DNA of 64,000 nucleotides from an uncultured Bacteroidales bacterium (GTDB lineage Bacteria; Bacteroidota; Bacteroidia; Bacteroidales; UBA932). Below the pieces are notes generated by a model that was given only the letters and a program-made list of their open reading frames with translations, did no database searches and was not told the DNA's origin. This document shows positions 27,216-35,587 of this stretch, one piece after another. The translations under genes and the position numbers were made by a program. The first letter of the stretch is position 1. Every line of letters starts with the position of its first letter. The stretch is from assembly GCA_947306365.1 (NCBI GenBank), contig CAMZGD010000010.1, positions 1 to 64,000 on the forward strand, in the 5' to 3' direction.

Positions 27216-28301
27216 CTAGTACGATCTCCCGCCTGTTAAGACAGCTGTCGTCTTGGGCATCCATTTACTTAGGAGAAAAAAACACAGAATCAGTAATACA
27301 ATTGTGGCAATAGGGGCTAGAAGGTATCTAATAATTAGTCCCAATTGATTGAATGGCAAAATCTTTCCTAAAGCAAACTGCATAATCGGAAGCATTATTG
27401 TCCCATGAGTAGCATAAATAAAAAAAGAGCTATTTGAAAGGAGCTGGTGAACCGTGATCCGATCTTTCTGAATGAGTAAGGCAACAATTCCAATTGTGCA
27501 AGATGCTCCAGTAAGGGTAAACACACGACGCGTATACATCCAAACAGCAGGAATATTACCAAAGGTTAAGACCATTGAAATAACGAGTGGGACGGAAATA
27601 CACAAAGCAATAATCCAGTAGTTCTTAAAGAGGACTGTAAAATCAATGCCCTTGATCGAGAAAAACGCACCTAAGGAAAAAAAGAATAAACCTTCTTCAG
27701 ACAGACCTGGCACTGATCCCCAAATATTGAAAAAATAGACGGCATAAAAAATGATCAAACCAACAACCCCGGTTTTTTTTATATAGTAAAATATAATAGG
27801 AGAGAGTATTATAAATACAATCAAATCTCTGATAAACCACATAGGATAGTTGATGGGGTAACCATTTCCCATATCCCATAATGATCTGAAATTGCCAATA
27901 CTATTGTACCAAGCCATTACATTGGGAGACGTTCCCCCAGGAAGGATACTAATTGTATACAACTTTGCAAGGGATAGAACTATTGGGATGATATTCCAAA
28001 GAATATAAGGGAGTAATAGCGTTCTTCCTCTTTTTTTTATTTTTCCAATCCATACAGATGTGTTCCAGTCTTCTAATTTTATGAAGAACAAATACCCGGA
28101 GATGAGAAATAGAACCGGTACAGCTACTCTGCACAAACCCTCCGAGAAAAGTATCTGAATCGTATCATAGGCGCCATACCGATATGAGAGGGATGAATAA
28201 TTATGTGTTGGAGAATTCGCGGAATGCAATAAAACGACTACTCCAATACAAAAGAATCTAAGCCATTCTATTGTCTGCGATTGTATTGAATTATCCTTCA
28301 T
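27216..28301 (-). CDS. Acyltransferase-3 family membrane protein
   Basis: The product has 361 residues with about ten hydrophobic segments. EWLRFFCIGVVVLLHSANSP near the start contains the His required in this family, and PVLFLISGYLFF follows, also typical. Members move acetyl or other acyl groups across the inner membrane onto surface glycans. The two other acyltransferases in this block are quite different in sequence. The gene is strongly AT-rich and holds two runs of eight identical bases (27773-27780 and 28031-28038) that could slip. Confidence 0.85.
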   Translation of the reverse strand: MKDNSIQSQTIEWLRFFCIGVVVLLHSANSPTHNYSSLSYRYGAYDTIQILFSEGLCRVAVPVLFLISGYLFFIKLEDWNTSVWIGKIKKRGRTLLLPYILWNIIPIVLSLAKLYTISILPGGTSPNVMAWYNSIGNFRSLWDMGNGYPINYPMWFIRDLIVFIILSPIIFYYIKKTGVVGLIIFYAVYFFNIWGSVPGLSEEGLFFFSLGAFFSIKGIDFTVLFKNYWIIALCISVPLVISMVLTFGNIPAVWMYTRRVFTLTGASCTIGIVALLIQKDRITVHQLLSNSSFFIYATHGTIMLPIMQFALGKILPFNQLGLIIRYLLAPIATIVLLILCFFLLSKWMPKTTAVLTGGRSY

Positions 28302-28315
28302 CCGAGAATGTGGCG

Positions 28316-29656
28316 CTATAGCCGATACAAATTCTTTTCTCCCAGATAAGATTCCTGCACCTGCGCCATATACAGATTCTCCTTCTTGGATACTTTAGAG
28401 AAGAATGCCCCTTGACCAAGAATGGCTGAAACAAAATCCTTGATTTCATACCGCAGGCCTTCTCCGGCGTATGGGTAGAAGTATTTCTTGTTCTGATTCT
28501 GATCTTCGTAACGGATTTCGAAAAAATCAGTCTTCCACCAAGGTGCGGGAACATAGGCATAACCTTTCGTTCCGGAAATCACCAGGCTCCCTTCCGATTT
28601 GACGCCAAGGCCGACCTGGAATGAAGCCACGGCGGAATCGTAGCGGAAAACGGCTTTGGTATAGATGTCTACGTCGTTCTTGATTTTGGAGTAGAAGTTG
28701 ATGTTGCGGTAGTCGGTTCCCAGGAGTTTGAAGATAGGGAGCAGTGGGAAGCAGGCATTTTCGCTCATACTTCCGCCGAAATACCGGCTGTCCAACTTCT
28801 GTGAGTTTTCATCGGTTAGGGTGGTGACAGAGGCGGTGACTTCGACAATCTCTCCGATCATGCCGGACTTAAGCAGTGTAACTAAGTGACCGAATGCCGG
28901 GCAGTAGGCTGTTTTCAAGGCGACCATCAGGACCAGGTTTTTGCTCTCGGCGATTTCATACAGTTCTTCTGCCTGGGAACGCTTGAACACGAACGGGGTT
29001 TCGCAAAGAACATGTTTTCCTGCGTTTAGCGCCGCCTTGGCGTATTCGTAGTGCGTAAAATGAGGTGAAGCAATATAGACTGCAGAGCAGTTCTGATAGA
29101 GTGCATCGAGCGATTTGGCAGCAACGGGGATCTCAAACTGATTGCAGAAAGCGCTGCATTCTTCTTGATCAGGATTATATGCCGCTGTGATGGGGATGCT
29201 ATTGACGAACTTCGACTCCGGAACGAAGCGTCGGGCGATGCTGCCGGTACCGATGATTCCAAGGGAAACGGTAGGTCGGTCCTGGCGCAGCTGCGTGCTG
29301 GAAATACCTTCTGTCCGCGGGAGATAAACAACCTGGCAATACTCCTTGAGATAGTCGAAATAACCCGTCCAGTCCGATCCGATGGCGAAAATGTCCACGC
29401 CGTATTTCTGGATATCGTCAATCTTTTGTCCTTTGTATTCTTCGATGACGATTTGGTCGACCAGTCCCGTGGCCTTTACGGCGGCAATGCGGTCCATCAC
29501 GTTGTCGCAGGTATTCATTTTTCCGCGCTCCAGGTCAAAGTTGTCGGTCGTCACGCCGACAATCAACCAGTCGCCAAGTTCCTTGGCGCGCTTAAGCAAG
29601 TTATAATGTCCCTGATGAAAGAGATCGAACGTTCCGTAGGTGATGACTTTTTTCAT
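28316..29656 (-). CDS. Fused cytidylyltransferase and Gfo/Idh/MocA oxidoreductase
   Basis: The product has 446 residues. Residues 1-125 are a TagD-like cytidylyltransferase: TYGTFDLFHQGHYNLL with the HxGH site at 14-17 and RTEGISST at 114-121. This group uses CTP and a small phosphate such as glycerol- or ethanolamine-phosphate. From about residue 130 a Gfo/Idh/MocA domain follows, with a dinucleotide-binding GIIGTGSIARRF (133-144). The usual EKP is replaced by ETP (VLCETPFVF), and the usual D-x-x-x-H site is replaced by SENACFPLL, so its catalysis may differ or be lost. With the aminotransferase and LicD genes nearby, it may prepare a CDP-activated small group for capsule decoration. The exact substrate is unknown. 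Confidence 0.88.
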   Translation of the reverse strand: MKKVITYGTFDLFHQGHYNLLKRAKELGDWLIVGVTTDNFDLERGKMNTCDNVMDRIAAVKATGLVDQIVIEEYKGQKIDDIQKYGVDIFAIGSDWTGYFDYLKEYCQVVYLPRTEGISSTQLRQDRPTVSLGIIGTGSIARRFVPESKFVNSIPITAAYNPDQEECSAFCNQFEIPVAAKSLDALYQNCSAVYIASPHFTHYEYAKAALNAGKHVLCETPFVFKRSQAEELYEIAESKNLVLMVALKTAYCPAFGHLVTLLKSGMIGEIVEVTASVTTLTDENSQKLDSRYFGGSMSENACFPLLPIFKLLGTDYRNINFYSKIKNDVDIYTKAVFRYDSAVASFQVGLGVKSEGSLVISGTKGYAYVPAPWWKTDFFEIRYEDQNQNKKYFYPYAGEGLRYEIKDFVSAILGQGAFFSKVSKKENLYMAQVQESYLGEKNLYRL

Positions 29657-29667
29657 AGCATGAAGAA

Positions 29668-30807
29668 TCAGTGGAGCGGATATGTCTGTTCAAGCCAGTT
29701 CCCAAAGAACCGGTCATAGATGATATAACCTTCGTCGGACTGATAAACGATTTCATCATCAATCAGGCGTTTGAGTGCGCTTTTTACACTGCTGGTGGCA
29801 GTGAGCCCGTATCTGGAGATAAAAGTTCCGGAAGTAATCTCTTTGACCATATGCTCGTTGGCAATGGCTTTCAGTAGATTTCCCTGCCCTTTGGAATATG
29901 CCCGGAGAAGTGTCTGATAATAATACTCGTTGTCATCCAGAATTTTACTGACAGCGCCCATAATCGCCGCTTCGTCAATCTCGCTTTCCGCCGTCTCAAA
30001 GAGTTTGTTCAGGACTTTCTGGATATACCAGGTGTGTCCGTCGTATTTTTGGTATAGGAAATGAAAAGCATTATCAGGCAGCTTGCGCCCCTGGTCTTCA
30101 AAGAAGCGTTGGGAGAACGTGCAATACGCCTGTTCGTCAATCGGCCCGATGGATTTATGGGTAGAACTCTGGTAGAAAGGTCGTTTGGGTGAGAGGAACA
30201 TCTCACTTAACATATGGGCCTTGCTGCCGGAGAAAATAAAATGCACATTATGGATATGCTGGATATGCGATCGAAGAAGGGCTTCGACATTCTTTTCGGG
30301 ATACTCGGCAATCTGCTGGAATTCGTCGAAAGCAATAAAACACTCTTTTCCAGACTGTTTCAGGTACTCAAAGACTTGGGAAATGGTATGTTCTTCATTA
30401 CCTGGAACATAATCCACCCCAATCTTGGGTTGCCCTGTCAATTCATCCACGGTCACGCTCGGGCGCAGCCCTTTCAGAACGGATGCGGCTTTTTTCAGGA
30501 TCTTCATGGGATTGGAATCCAGTTGTCCCAGCACGGACGATGCGAATGCTTTGGTAAAGGAAGCCAGATTCTCTGAAAAGAGCAAGTCGATATAGATGGT
30601 CTTATTCTGGGGGTAACGTTGGTTCAGTTGGTGGAACAAGTGCAGGATCAGACCTGTTTTCCCCATCCTTCTGGGGGATGTCAGCGTCACGTTCTGCCCA
30701 TTCTGAAGCGCAGACAGCAGTTCCTCGGTTTCTTTTGTCCGGTCACAGAAATACGCCGGAGATTCGTACCCGGAAACGATGAAAGGATTTTTGAGAAGCT
30801 CACCCAT
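29668..30807 (-). CDS. AAA-family ATP-binding protein (MNS/STAND-like)
   Basis: The start at ATG 30807 gives 379 residues. NPFIVSGYESPAYFCDR opens the protein, TSPRRMGKTGLI (about 43-54) is the P-loop, and ECFIAFDEFQQIAEYP holds Walker B. FIFSGSKAHML follows as sensor 1. The end (TATSSVKSALKRLIDDEI) looks like a winged helix that would bind DNA. Such ATPases are frequent, often single-gene cassettes in Bacteroidetes, with no settled role. It is not related closely to the other ATPase in this block. It has its own promoter and a palindrome upstream, so it looks like an insertion in the capsule operon rather than part of the pathway. Confidence 0.85.
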   Translation of the reverse strand: MGELLKNPFIVSGYESPAYFCDRTKETEELLSALQNGQNVTLTSPRRMGKTGLILHLFHQLNQRYPQNKTIYIDLLFSENLASFTKAFASSVLGQLDSNPMKILKKAASVLKGLRPSVTVDELTGQPKIGVDYVPGNEEHTISQVFEYLKQSGKECFIAFDEFQQIAEYPEKNVEALLRSHIQHIHNVHFIFSGSKAHMLSEMFLSPKRPFYQSSTHKSIGPIDEQAYCTFSQRFFEDQGRKLPDNAFHFLYQKYDGHTWYIQKVLNKLFETAESEIDEAAIMGAVSKILDDNEYYYQTLLRAYSKGQGNLLKAIANEHMVKEITSGTFISRYGLTATSSVKSALKRLIDDEIVYQSDEGYIIYDRFFGNWLEQTYPLH

Positions 30808-30823
30808 ATTTTGCGGTTTTATC

Positions 30824-30874
30824 GTTGCGTAAAATGCGCAACGCAAATATCGCAATTACTTTTGGTTTTACAAA
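30824..30874 (-). promoter_or_regulatory. Promoter with nested palindrome before the second ATPase gene
   Basis: On the - strand, TTTG (30871-30874), a 19-bp spacer and GATATTTG (30844-30851) match the Bacteroidetes -33/-7 arrangement with one mismatch in the -7 box. The -33 box lies at the very end of the upstream aminotransferase gene. A palindrome GTTGCG/CGCAAC (30824-30829 and 30837-30842) covers the expected start of transcription, and an outer TTGCG/CGCAA pair (30811-30815, 30851-30855) encloses it. This looks like an operator for self-regulation. Confidence 0.65.
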
Positions 30875-31923
30875 GCAAGTTTGCCCTCAAATTCGTGGAT
30901 TTGTGCTGCAAGTCGATCAAGGTCTTTGTCGCTTTGCAGTCCCATATGGGATACCCGATAGAAACCCGGGATGCCGCCGGGCATAATGTAGGTGTCGTAT
31001 TTATCAATCAGGCCTTTGAAAATGATGCGTTCGGCCGTGTCTTTGGTCTGGAATCCAGTAATCGCATAAGAGGGATTCTCGGCCGGGATATCCCAACCAT
31101 ATTGTTTGCACATAGCCCGAAAATGCAAGGCACGGTGATGCACGTCGGAGATGTTTTTGCCTTCGCCGCCCTCGCCAGTCAGTTGCTGAAGCCGGGCATG
31201 CAACTGAAGATATAGAATTGTGGCTGGGCTGAACGGAGTTTGACCACGCTTCAGATTTGAGAAGTTGTCGTCAAAATCCCAGTAATACCCTTTATGGTTG
31301 AAAGTGTAGCCATCGAGCTTCGGACTGAAGAACAGGATGGAGAGTCCCGGAGGGATGTTGAGGCCTTTCTGTGTGCTGGTAACGCAGATGTCGATGTCCA
31401 ATGCTCCCATATCCAATGGTTCCGCCAGAAAGGAACTGATGACGTCGACCACCAGCGAAATCTTATGCCGGTGGCAAATGTCGCTGATTCTCTGCAGGTC
31501 AAACAGCTGACCGGAGGACGTTTCGTGATGCTGGCACAGGAAAACGTCAGGGGCTTCTTTTGCTACAGTTTTCTCAAGTTCTTCGTAGTCGGTGTCTTTG
31601 GCGAAAGGCACTTTGAAGTCGAAGACAGGGATTCCATAGTATTCGCAAAGTTGGAACCAGCGATGGCCGAAAGAACCGCCGTCGACAACAAACGCTTTCT
31701 TTTTGGTGGAGACGTAATTTTCCACCACTGCGCTCATGGCGCCAGTACCGGATCCAGTATAGATGATCGTGCGTCCGTCCGTACAATGAATCAGATCAAG
31801 GAGCATATGCTCCGACTCCTTGTTGATCTGCGAAAAGGCATCGGTCCGCATATACATAAACGGTTCCGCGCCAATGGCCGCGATTCTAGGATTAATGTTG
31901 CCGGGGAATACGTAGGATTGCAT
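30868..31923 (-). CDS. Class V PLP-dependent aminotransferase (AGXT/PhnW-like)
   Basis: The start at ATG 31923 gives 351 residues. TGSGTGAM at 56-63 is the phosphate-binding loop, HETSSG at 133-138 corresponds to HGETSTG of the family, Asp160 lies in LVVDVISS, and STQKGLNIPPG carries the probable PLP lysine (about 186). The closest general types are alanine-glyoxylate, serine-pyruvate and 2-aminoethylphosphonate transaminases; sequence alone does not choose among them. It sits between a LicD gene and, beyond the ATPase cassette, the cytidylyltransferase fusion. An amination of a small phosphorylated or phosphonate compound before CDP-activation is my inference. No PEP mutase or phosphonopyruvate decarboxylase is present in the window. 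Confidence 0.85.
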   Translation of the reverse strand: MQSYVFPGNINPRIAAIGAEPFMYMRTDAFSQINKESEHMLLDLIHCTDGRTIIYTGSGTGAMSAVVENYVSTKKKAFVVDGGSFGHRWFQLCEYYGIPVFDFKVPFAKDTDYEELEKTVAKEAPDVFLCQHHETSSGQLFDLQRISDICHRHKISLVVDVISSFLAEPLDMGALDIDICVTSTQKGLNIPPGLSILFFSPKLDGYTFNHKGYYWDFDDNFSNLKRGQTPFSPATILYLQLHARLQQLTGEGGEGKNISDVHHRALHFRAMCKQYGWDIPAENPSYAITGFQTKDTAERIIFKGLIDKYDTYIMPGGIPGFYRVSHMGLQSDKDLDRLAAQIHEFEGKLAL

Positions 31924-31952
31924 GGAATAATTCAATAATAACTCAAATAAAA

Positions 31953-32780
31953 CTATTTCCAATATAGTGTCGCATGCCCATGTTTGGGCTGACGCTGGTC
32001 TATTGGCGGGAGTTGCATATAGTCGCCATAAATATTACGAAGGACTCGGTCGTATCCTTGCATAATTTTGAATGTTCGGCCTTCGAATTGAGCATCGATG
32101 GTTTGGCCGAAATCCTCAAGCAGCTGGTAGTTTCGTATACCGTCGTCCAAGACGGCGAGTTGCGACCAATGGTTAGTACTACCATAGGGTATTTTGAGCG
32201 CATTGCTCCGTACTATACGGTTGTTAAGGTCCAGTTGTTTTCGCCCTTGACCAGTAAGTTTGATGGCGGTTAGGATGAGCATGTCCTTAATTCCACAGGT
32301 TTTGAGAATGTCTCGATAAGAAGCCAAAGAGTATCGGTATCTGAGTTGCAGCATCCAGTTTTTTTTAACTAATCCGACATTTTGAGCAAAGATTTCTTTG
32401 TTGTCAGATACGCCGTCAGCTGGAAAGACATCCACCCAAACACCACCTTGATCATTTTTACCTATAGGCAAGATTGTTTTGCTTTTGGTATTAGCAGTAT
32501 CAAATACACGGCAATAGTTTAAGAAGTAATCAGAGTCCTTTTCAGAAGCAATCTCTAACCCTGGAGCGTGGAAGGATGTAACAAACCGATCATAATCTGG
32601 CCGGGGCATAATGATATCAATATCGTCGTCCCAGGGAATGAAGCCCCTGTGGCGAATGGCTCCGATAAGGGTTCCATAGGCGAGAGAATACTTGATCTCA
32701 TTGGCGATGCAGAAATCGTGGACGACTTGAAGGACTTCTAGACTTTGGGTTTGTATTTCTTTAAGGGTTAACCCATTCAT
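31953..32780 (-). CDS. LicD-family phosphotransferase (first of three)
   Basis: The product has 275 residues. YGTLIGAIRHRGFIPWDDDI at 35-54 is the LicD signature, followed by MPRPDYDRF. The family is known to pass phosphocholine or related groups from a CDP donor to surface sugars. The C-terminus ends in YGDYMQLPPIDQRQPKH, shared with the third LicD gene of this block. It lies 29 bp before the aminotransferase gene and probably on the same transcript. Which CDP-compound it uses is unknown; a CDP-choline pathway is not present here. Confidence 0.9.
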   Translation of the reverse strand: MNGLTLKEIQTQSLEVLQVVHDFCIANEIKYSLAYGTLIGAIRHRGFIPWDDDIDIIMPRPDYDRFVTSFHAPGLEIASEKDSDYFLNYCRVFDTANTKSKTILPIGKNDQGGVWVDVFPADGVSDNKEIFAQNVGLVKKNWMLQLRYRYSLASYRDILKTCGIKDMLILTAIKLTGQGRKQLDLNNRIVRSNALKIPYGSTNHWSQLAVLDDGIRNYQLLEDFGQTIDAQFEGRTFKIMQGYDRVLRNIYGDYMQLPPIDQRQPKHGHATLYWK

Positions 32781-32857
32781 AAAGTAGTAGGTATTCTTTG
32801 GTCAGTTTAATGGAAATCCTCTTTCCCAAAAGAGGGGAGGATTAAGGCTATTACTTA

Positions 32858-33759
32858 CTATATAGAGGAATGTCGTTCTTTGAACAACTTAAATAGCGAC
32901 CTAAACCCAACAACGGGCTGGCGAAGAATCCCCCTATATATTGCTTTGGACATGACAGGAATAATAATCTCTCTTATTGCCCGATATGCGGCTAAAAGAT
33001 ATTGACCTGTTAGGGTATCGGTCATCACCCGATTATATTCTTTCCCGAAAGCCGCCCTCTGGGCCTCCCAGGATCGAGTGGATTGATAGGTTTTCAAAGC
33101 ATCTATGTATTGTGTCCAAGCGTGCTCGTGTTTCCCATATACACACGTGATGTCAGGAATACCATGGATTATCCCTCTTTTTGCACAAGTAAGTAATAAA
33201 GGGCTATCACCAATAATTATTTCGGGGTAATTGTGGACTGTTTGTGAAAAATCTTTATATAGACTTGTTTTGAAAACAAATGATGCAGTAGGAGAGATCC
33301 ATTTCTCACAAAGCTGGACTTCGGTATAATTCTTTTCTTCAAATAGAGTAAAGATACTATCTTCATGGGCCCCGTCATACCAATGGATGATAGCATTCGT
33401 AAAACATAACGAACAATCTGGATGAGCCTCCATATAGTCTACCTGCTTCTGCAGTTTTAGCGGGTCTGTCCAGTAGTCATCACCTTCGCAAAGGGCAATG
33501 TATTTTCCTTGGGCCCGTGGAAATTGAATGTCAGCTTGTGGTACTGGTTCTCTGTTTCATAGATAGGCTTGATGAGGTGTGGATACTTAGCCTCATAATC
33601 TCGGATAATCTCTGCAGAGTTATCAGTTGATGCATCGTCATGGACAAGGATTTCAATCGGGAAATCCACTTGCTGCATTATAAACCCATCGAGCGCATTA
33701 CGGAGGAAAGGCCCATGGTTATAGACATCACATATAATACTTACCAATGAGTCACTCAT
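32858..33759 (-). pseudogene. Family 2 glycosyltransferase broken by a -1 frameshift
   Basis: The N-terminal part (33759 to about 33519) reads as a normal GT2 start: VSIICDVYNHGPFLRNALDG and LVHDDASTDNS. After FNF (residue 80) the frame runs into a stop at 33457. In the next frame the expected continuation is intact: PRAQGKYIALCEGDDYWTDP, with the family GDDYW site, then KLQKQVDYMEAHPD. One missing base at about 33519-33521, where GTGGAAA should read GTGGGAAA on the + strand, explains the break. The repaired protein would have about 301 residues. It could be a true pseudogene, a slippage switch, or a sequencing or assembly error. Confidence 0.85.
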
Positions 33760-33780
33760 AATTCAGCAAATCAATTGAAG

Positions 33781-34581
33781 CTATTTCCAATAAGATTTGG
33801 TGGCGTGTACCGAGTATCGCTTGTCCACTGGCGGCGGTGTCATATAGTTGGGACCGAAAGTTTCGGTAAGGGCCTTGGCGGAGTCGGCCGGGCAGCGGAA
33901 CTGCCGGTCTTCGAAGGGCATCAGGACGAAAGGCTCCAGGGCTTCCTTCGGGAGGAATACCTGATATTTGTAGTCGACCAGCGAGGAGACATATCCGCAC
34001 GCCTCATAGTCGTTGCTGGCGATATACTTGTCCTCAGCCTGCAGGATGTGCTGCAGGGAAACGAAAGGATGGATAACCTTTCCCAGCAGGGCCATGCAAC
34101 TCTTTTTGAATCCTGTGCTGCGTCCGATCTTGAACTTGCGGGTAAACCGCTGGTTGGCGGCCATGCTGCGGTAGAAGGCTACCTTCTTCATCATCTTGAC
34201 GCCCTCTTCGGGCGAATGGATGCCGTCGAGGATGAAAATGTCCACGAATACGCCCCAGTTCCCGTCACCGCCTTCTTCCTGGACAAAGGTGCGGACGTCG
34301 TGAACCTTGGCGAAGTCGAGCGGATAATCCTTGTCGGTCCATGCGGAAAGCACCTTGTAGTACGGGTGGTCGTATTCTCGGCAAAAGCGCTCATAGTCAG
34401 GGCGCGGCATCCAGATGTCGATATCGTCGTCCCAGGGAATGTAACCCTTATGGCGAACAGCGCCCAGCAGGGATCCGTATGACAGGTAATATCGCAGCCC
34501 TTTTTCATCACAGAACCGTTGAACGTCCTGCAGGATATCCATCATATGGATGCGGAAATCAGTGGGGGAAATAGGTGTCAT
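33781..34581 (-). CDS. LicD-family phosphotransferase (second of three)
   Basis: The start at ATG 34581 gives 266 residues. YGSLLGAVRHKGYIPWDDDI at 35-54 and the following MPRPDYERF are the family signature. The middle has GVFVDIFILDGI, again typical. The C-terminus (YMTPPPVDKRYSVH) differs from the other two LicD proteins, so it probably works on another acceptor or group. A pair of tandem palindromes lies in the 53-bp gap upstream. It is GC-richer than the broken glycosyltransferase gene next to it. Confidence 0.9.
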   Translation of the reverse strand: MTPISPTDFRIHMMDILQDVQRFCDEKGLRYYLSYGSLLGAVRHKGYIPWDDDIDIWMPRPDYERFCREYDHPYYKVLSAWTDKDYPLDFAKVHDVRTFVQEEGGDGNWGVFVDIFILDGIHSPEEGVKMMKKVAFYRSMAANQRFTRKFKIGRSTGFKKSCMALLGKVIHPFVSLQHILQAEDKYIASNDYEACGYVSSLVDYKYQVFLPKEALEPFVLMPFEDRQFRCPADSAKALTETFGPNYMTPPPVDKRYSVHATKSYWK

Positions 34582-34603
34582 ATAGTATATCTGGTTTGTA
34601 AAT

Positions 34604-34632
34604 TTACATAAATGTAATTTACATAAATGTAA
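34604..34632. repeat. Tandem 15-bp repeat with palindromic arms
   Basis: TTACAT-AA-ATGTAA occurs at 34604-34617 and again at 34619-34632. The arms TTACAT/ATGTAA are inverted repeats around an AA centre. The pair fills the gap between the GT8 gene and the second LicD gene. It looks like a double operator or a small AT-rich hairpin array. Confidence 0.75.
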
Positions 34633-34634
34633 AA

Positions 34635-35573
34635 TTATAGCGTTTTGCTTTTTTGATCGCGCGGATAACGGGCGACCATCTTCAGCCGTTTTACAAAGGA
34701 TGTCCTTTCCAGCAGGAAGGTTTCGTTTTCCCAGAAATCGTAGCAATGCTTTTCATCGAAGAAGATGGATTTGCGGTAGTAGAACCACCAGATGTCCATA
34801 TTCATACTGGCTTTCTTCCAGGGCTTGGCTCCGTTATAATGGACGATGCCGGTCGCTAGCGCGTGTTCGATCTCTTCTTCTCCGAAATAGCTGACCATTT
34901 TGTCCCGTTGGTTGACAATCAGGTTGTACAGATTGTTGGTGAGACAGAACGACGGACCGAGCGGAAGGATGCGGCCATTACAGACGATATTGATGATGGC
35001 CATATCCTGGTCGTAATAGTCGGTTTTGGCCGCTTCGCGGAAGCGGTCGCCCATCCGGTCTTTTCGCTGGAGTGCGGCATTGATGATCAGGTTCCCGGAA
35101 TAAAAGTAACCGTCGTCCGGATTGAGGCCGAGCGAAGAGACATACTGCTGCATGTCGGGACGGAGACGGACTCCGTTGTCCACGCCGGCAAAATAACAAT
35201 CCTTCAAGTCAATGTCATAGAATCTTCCAAGGTCTTCTCGGAAGACCACGTCCACATCCGAATAGATGATCTTGTCATATTCCTGTATCAATTCCGGTGC
35301 GAGAAGTCGATAATATGCAGTTTCCGGAATCCCACGGGTTTCATAAGCACCCTGGAACTCGTTCACGACTTTTCGGAAGGTTATGCGGCAGTTGGGATAC
35401 TTGTCGGCAATCTTCGGAAGAAGTGTATCTTCAAAATGACAAGTTGGACTGTGCAGGACAAAAATGTCATAGAAAGTATCCGATGAGGCATTCTCCAGCA
35501 GGGATGTAATGCAAACACCCGCAGCCAGCACCAGCTTTTCGTCGAAAGTAAACAGAACGGGGATGGTACGCAT
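34635..35573 (-). CDS. Glycosyltransferase family 8
   Basis: The start at ATG 35573 gives 312 residues. MRTIPVLFTFDEKLVLAAGV is the family opening, YSDVDVVF (DxD at about 106-108) is the metal site, and GYFYSGNLIINA and DQDMAIINIVCNG are the later GT8 motifs. IVHYNGAKPWKK near the end is also characteristic (HxxGxxKPW). These retaining enzymes commonly add galactose or glucose. It is soluble and probably acts on the lipid-linked unit. Confidence 0.92.
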   Translation of the reverse strand: MRTIPVLFTFDEKLVLAAGVCITSLLENASSDTFYDIFVLHSPTCHFEDTLLPKIADKYPNCRITFRKVVNEFQGAYETRGIPETAYYRLLAPELIQEYDKIIYSDVDVVFREDLGRFYDIDLKDCYFAGVDNGVRLRPDMQQYVSSLGLNPDDGYFYSGNLIINAALQRKDRMGDRFREAAKTDYYDQDMAIINIVCNGRILPLGPSFCLTNNLYNLIVNQRDKMVSYFGEEEIEHALATGIVHYNGAKPWKKASMNMDIWWFYYRKSIFFDEKHCYDFWENETFLLERTSFVKRLKMVARYPRDQKSKTL

Positions 35574-35587
35574 CTCGATTATTGTAA

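Noticed and set aside
30868-31923. Firm call of the aminotransferase as 2-aminoethylphosphonate transaminase
   Set aside because: PEP mutase and phosphonopyruvate decarboxylase are absent from the window, and the motifs fit several class V transaminases.
32818-32835. Hairpin CCTCTTT/AAAGAGG as a terminator between the broken glycosyltransferase and LicD
   Set aside because: The stem is short and no T-run follows on the - strand.
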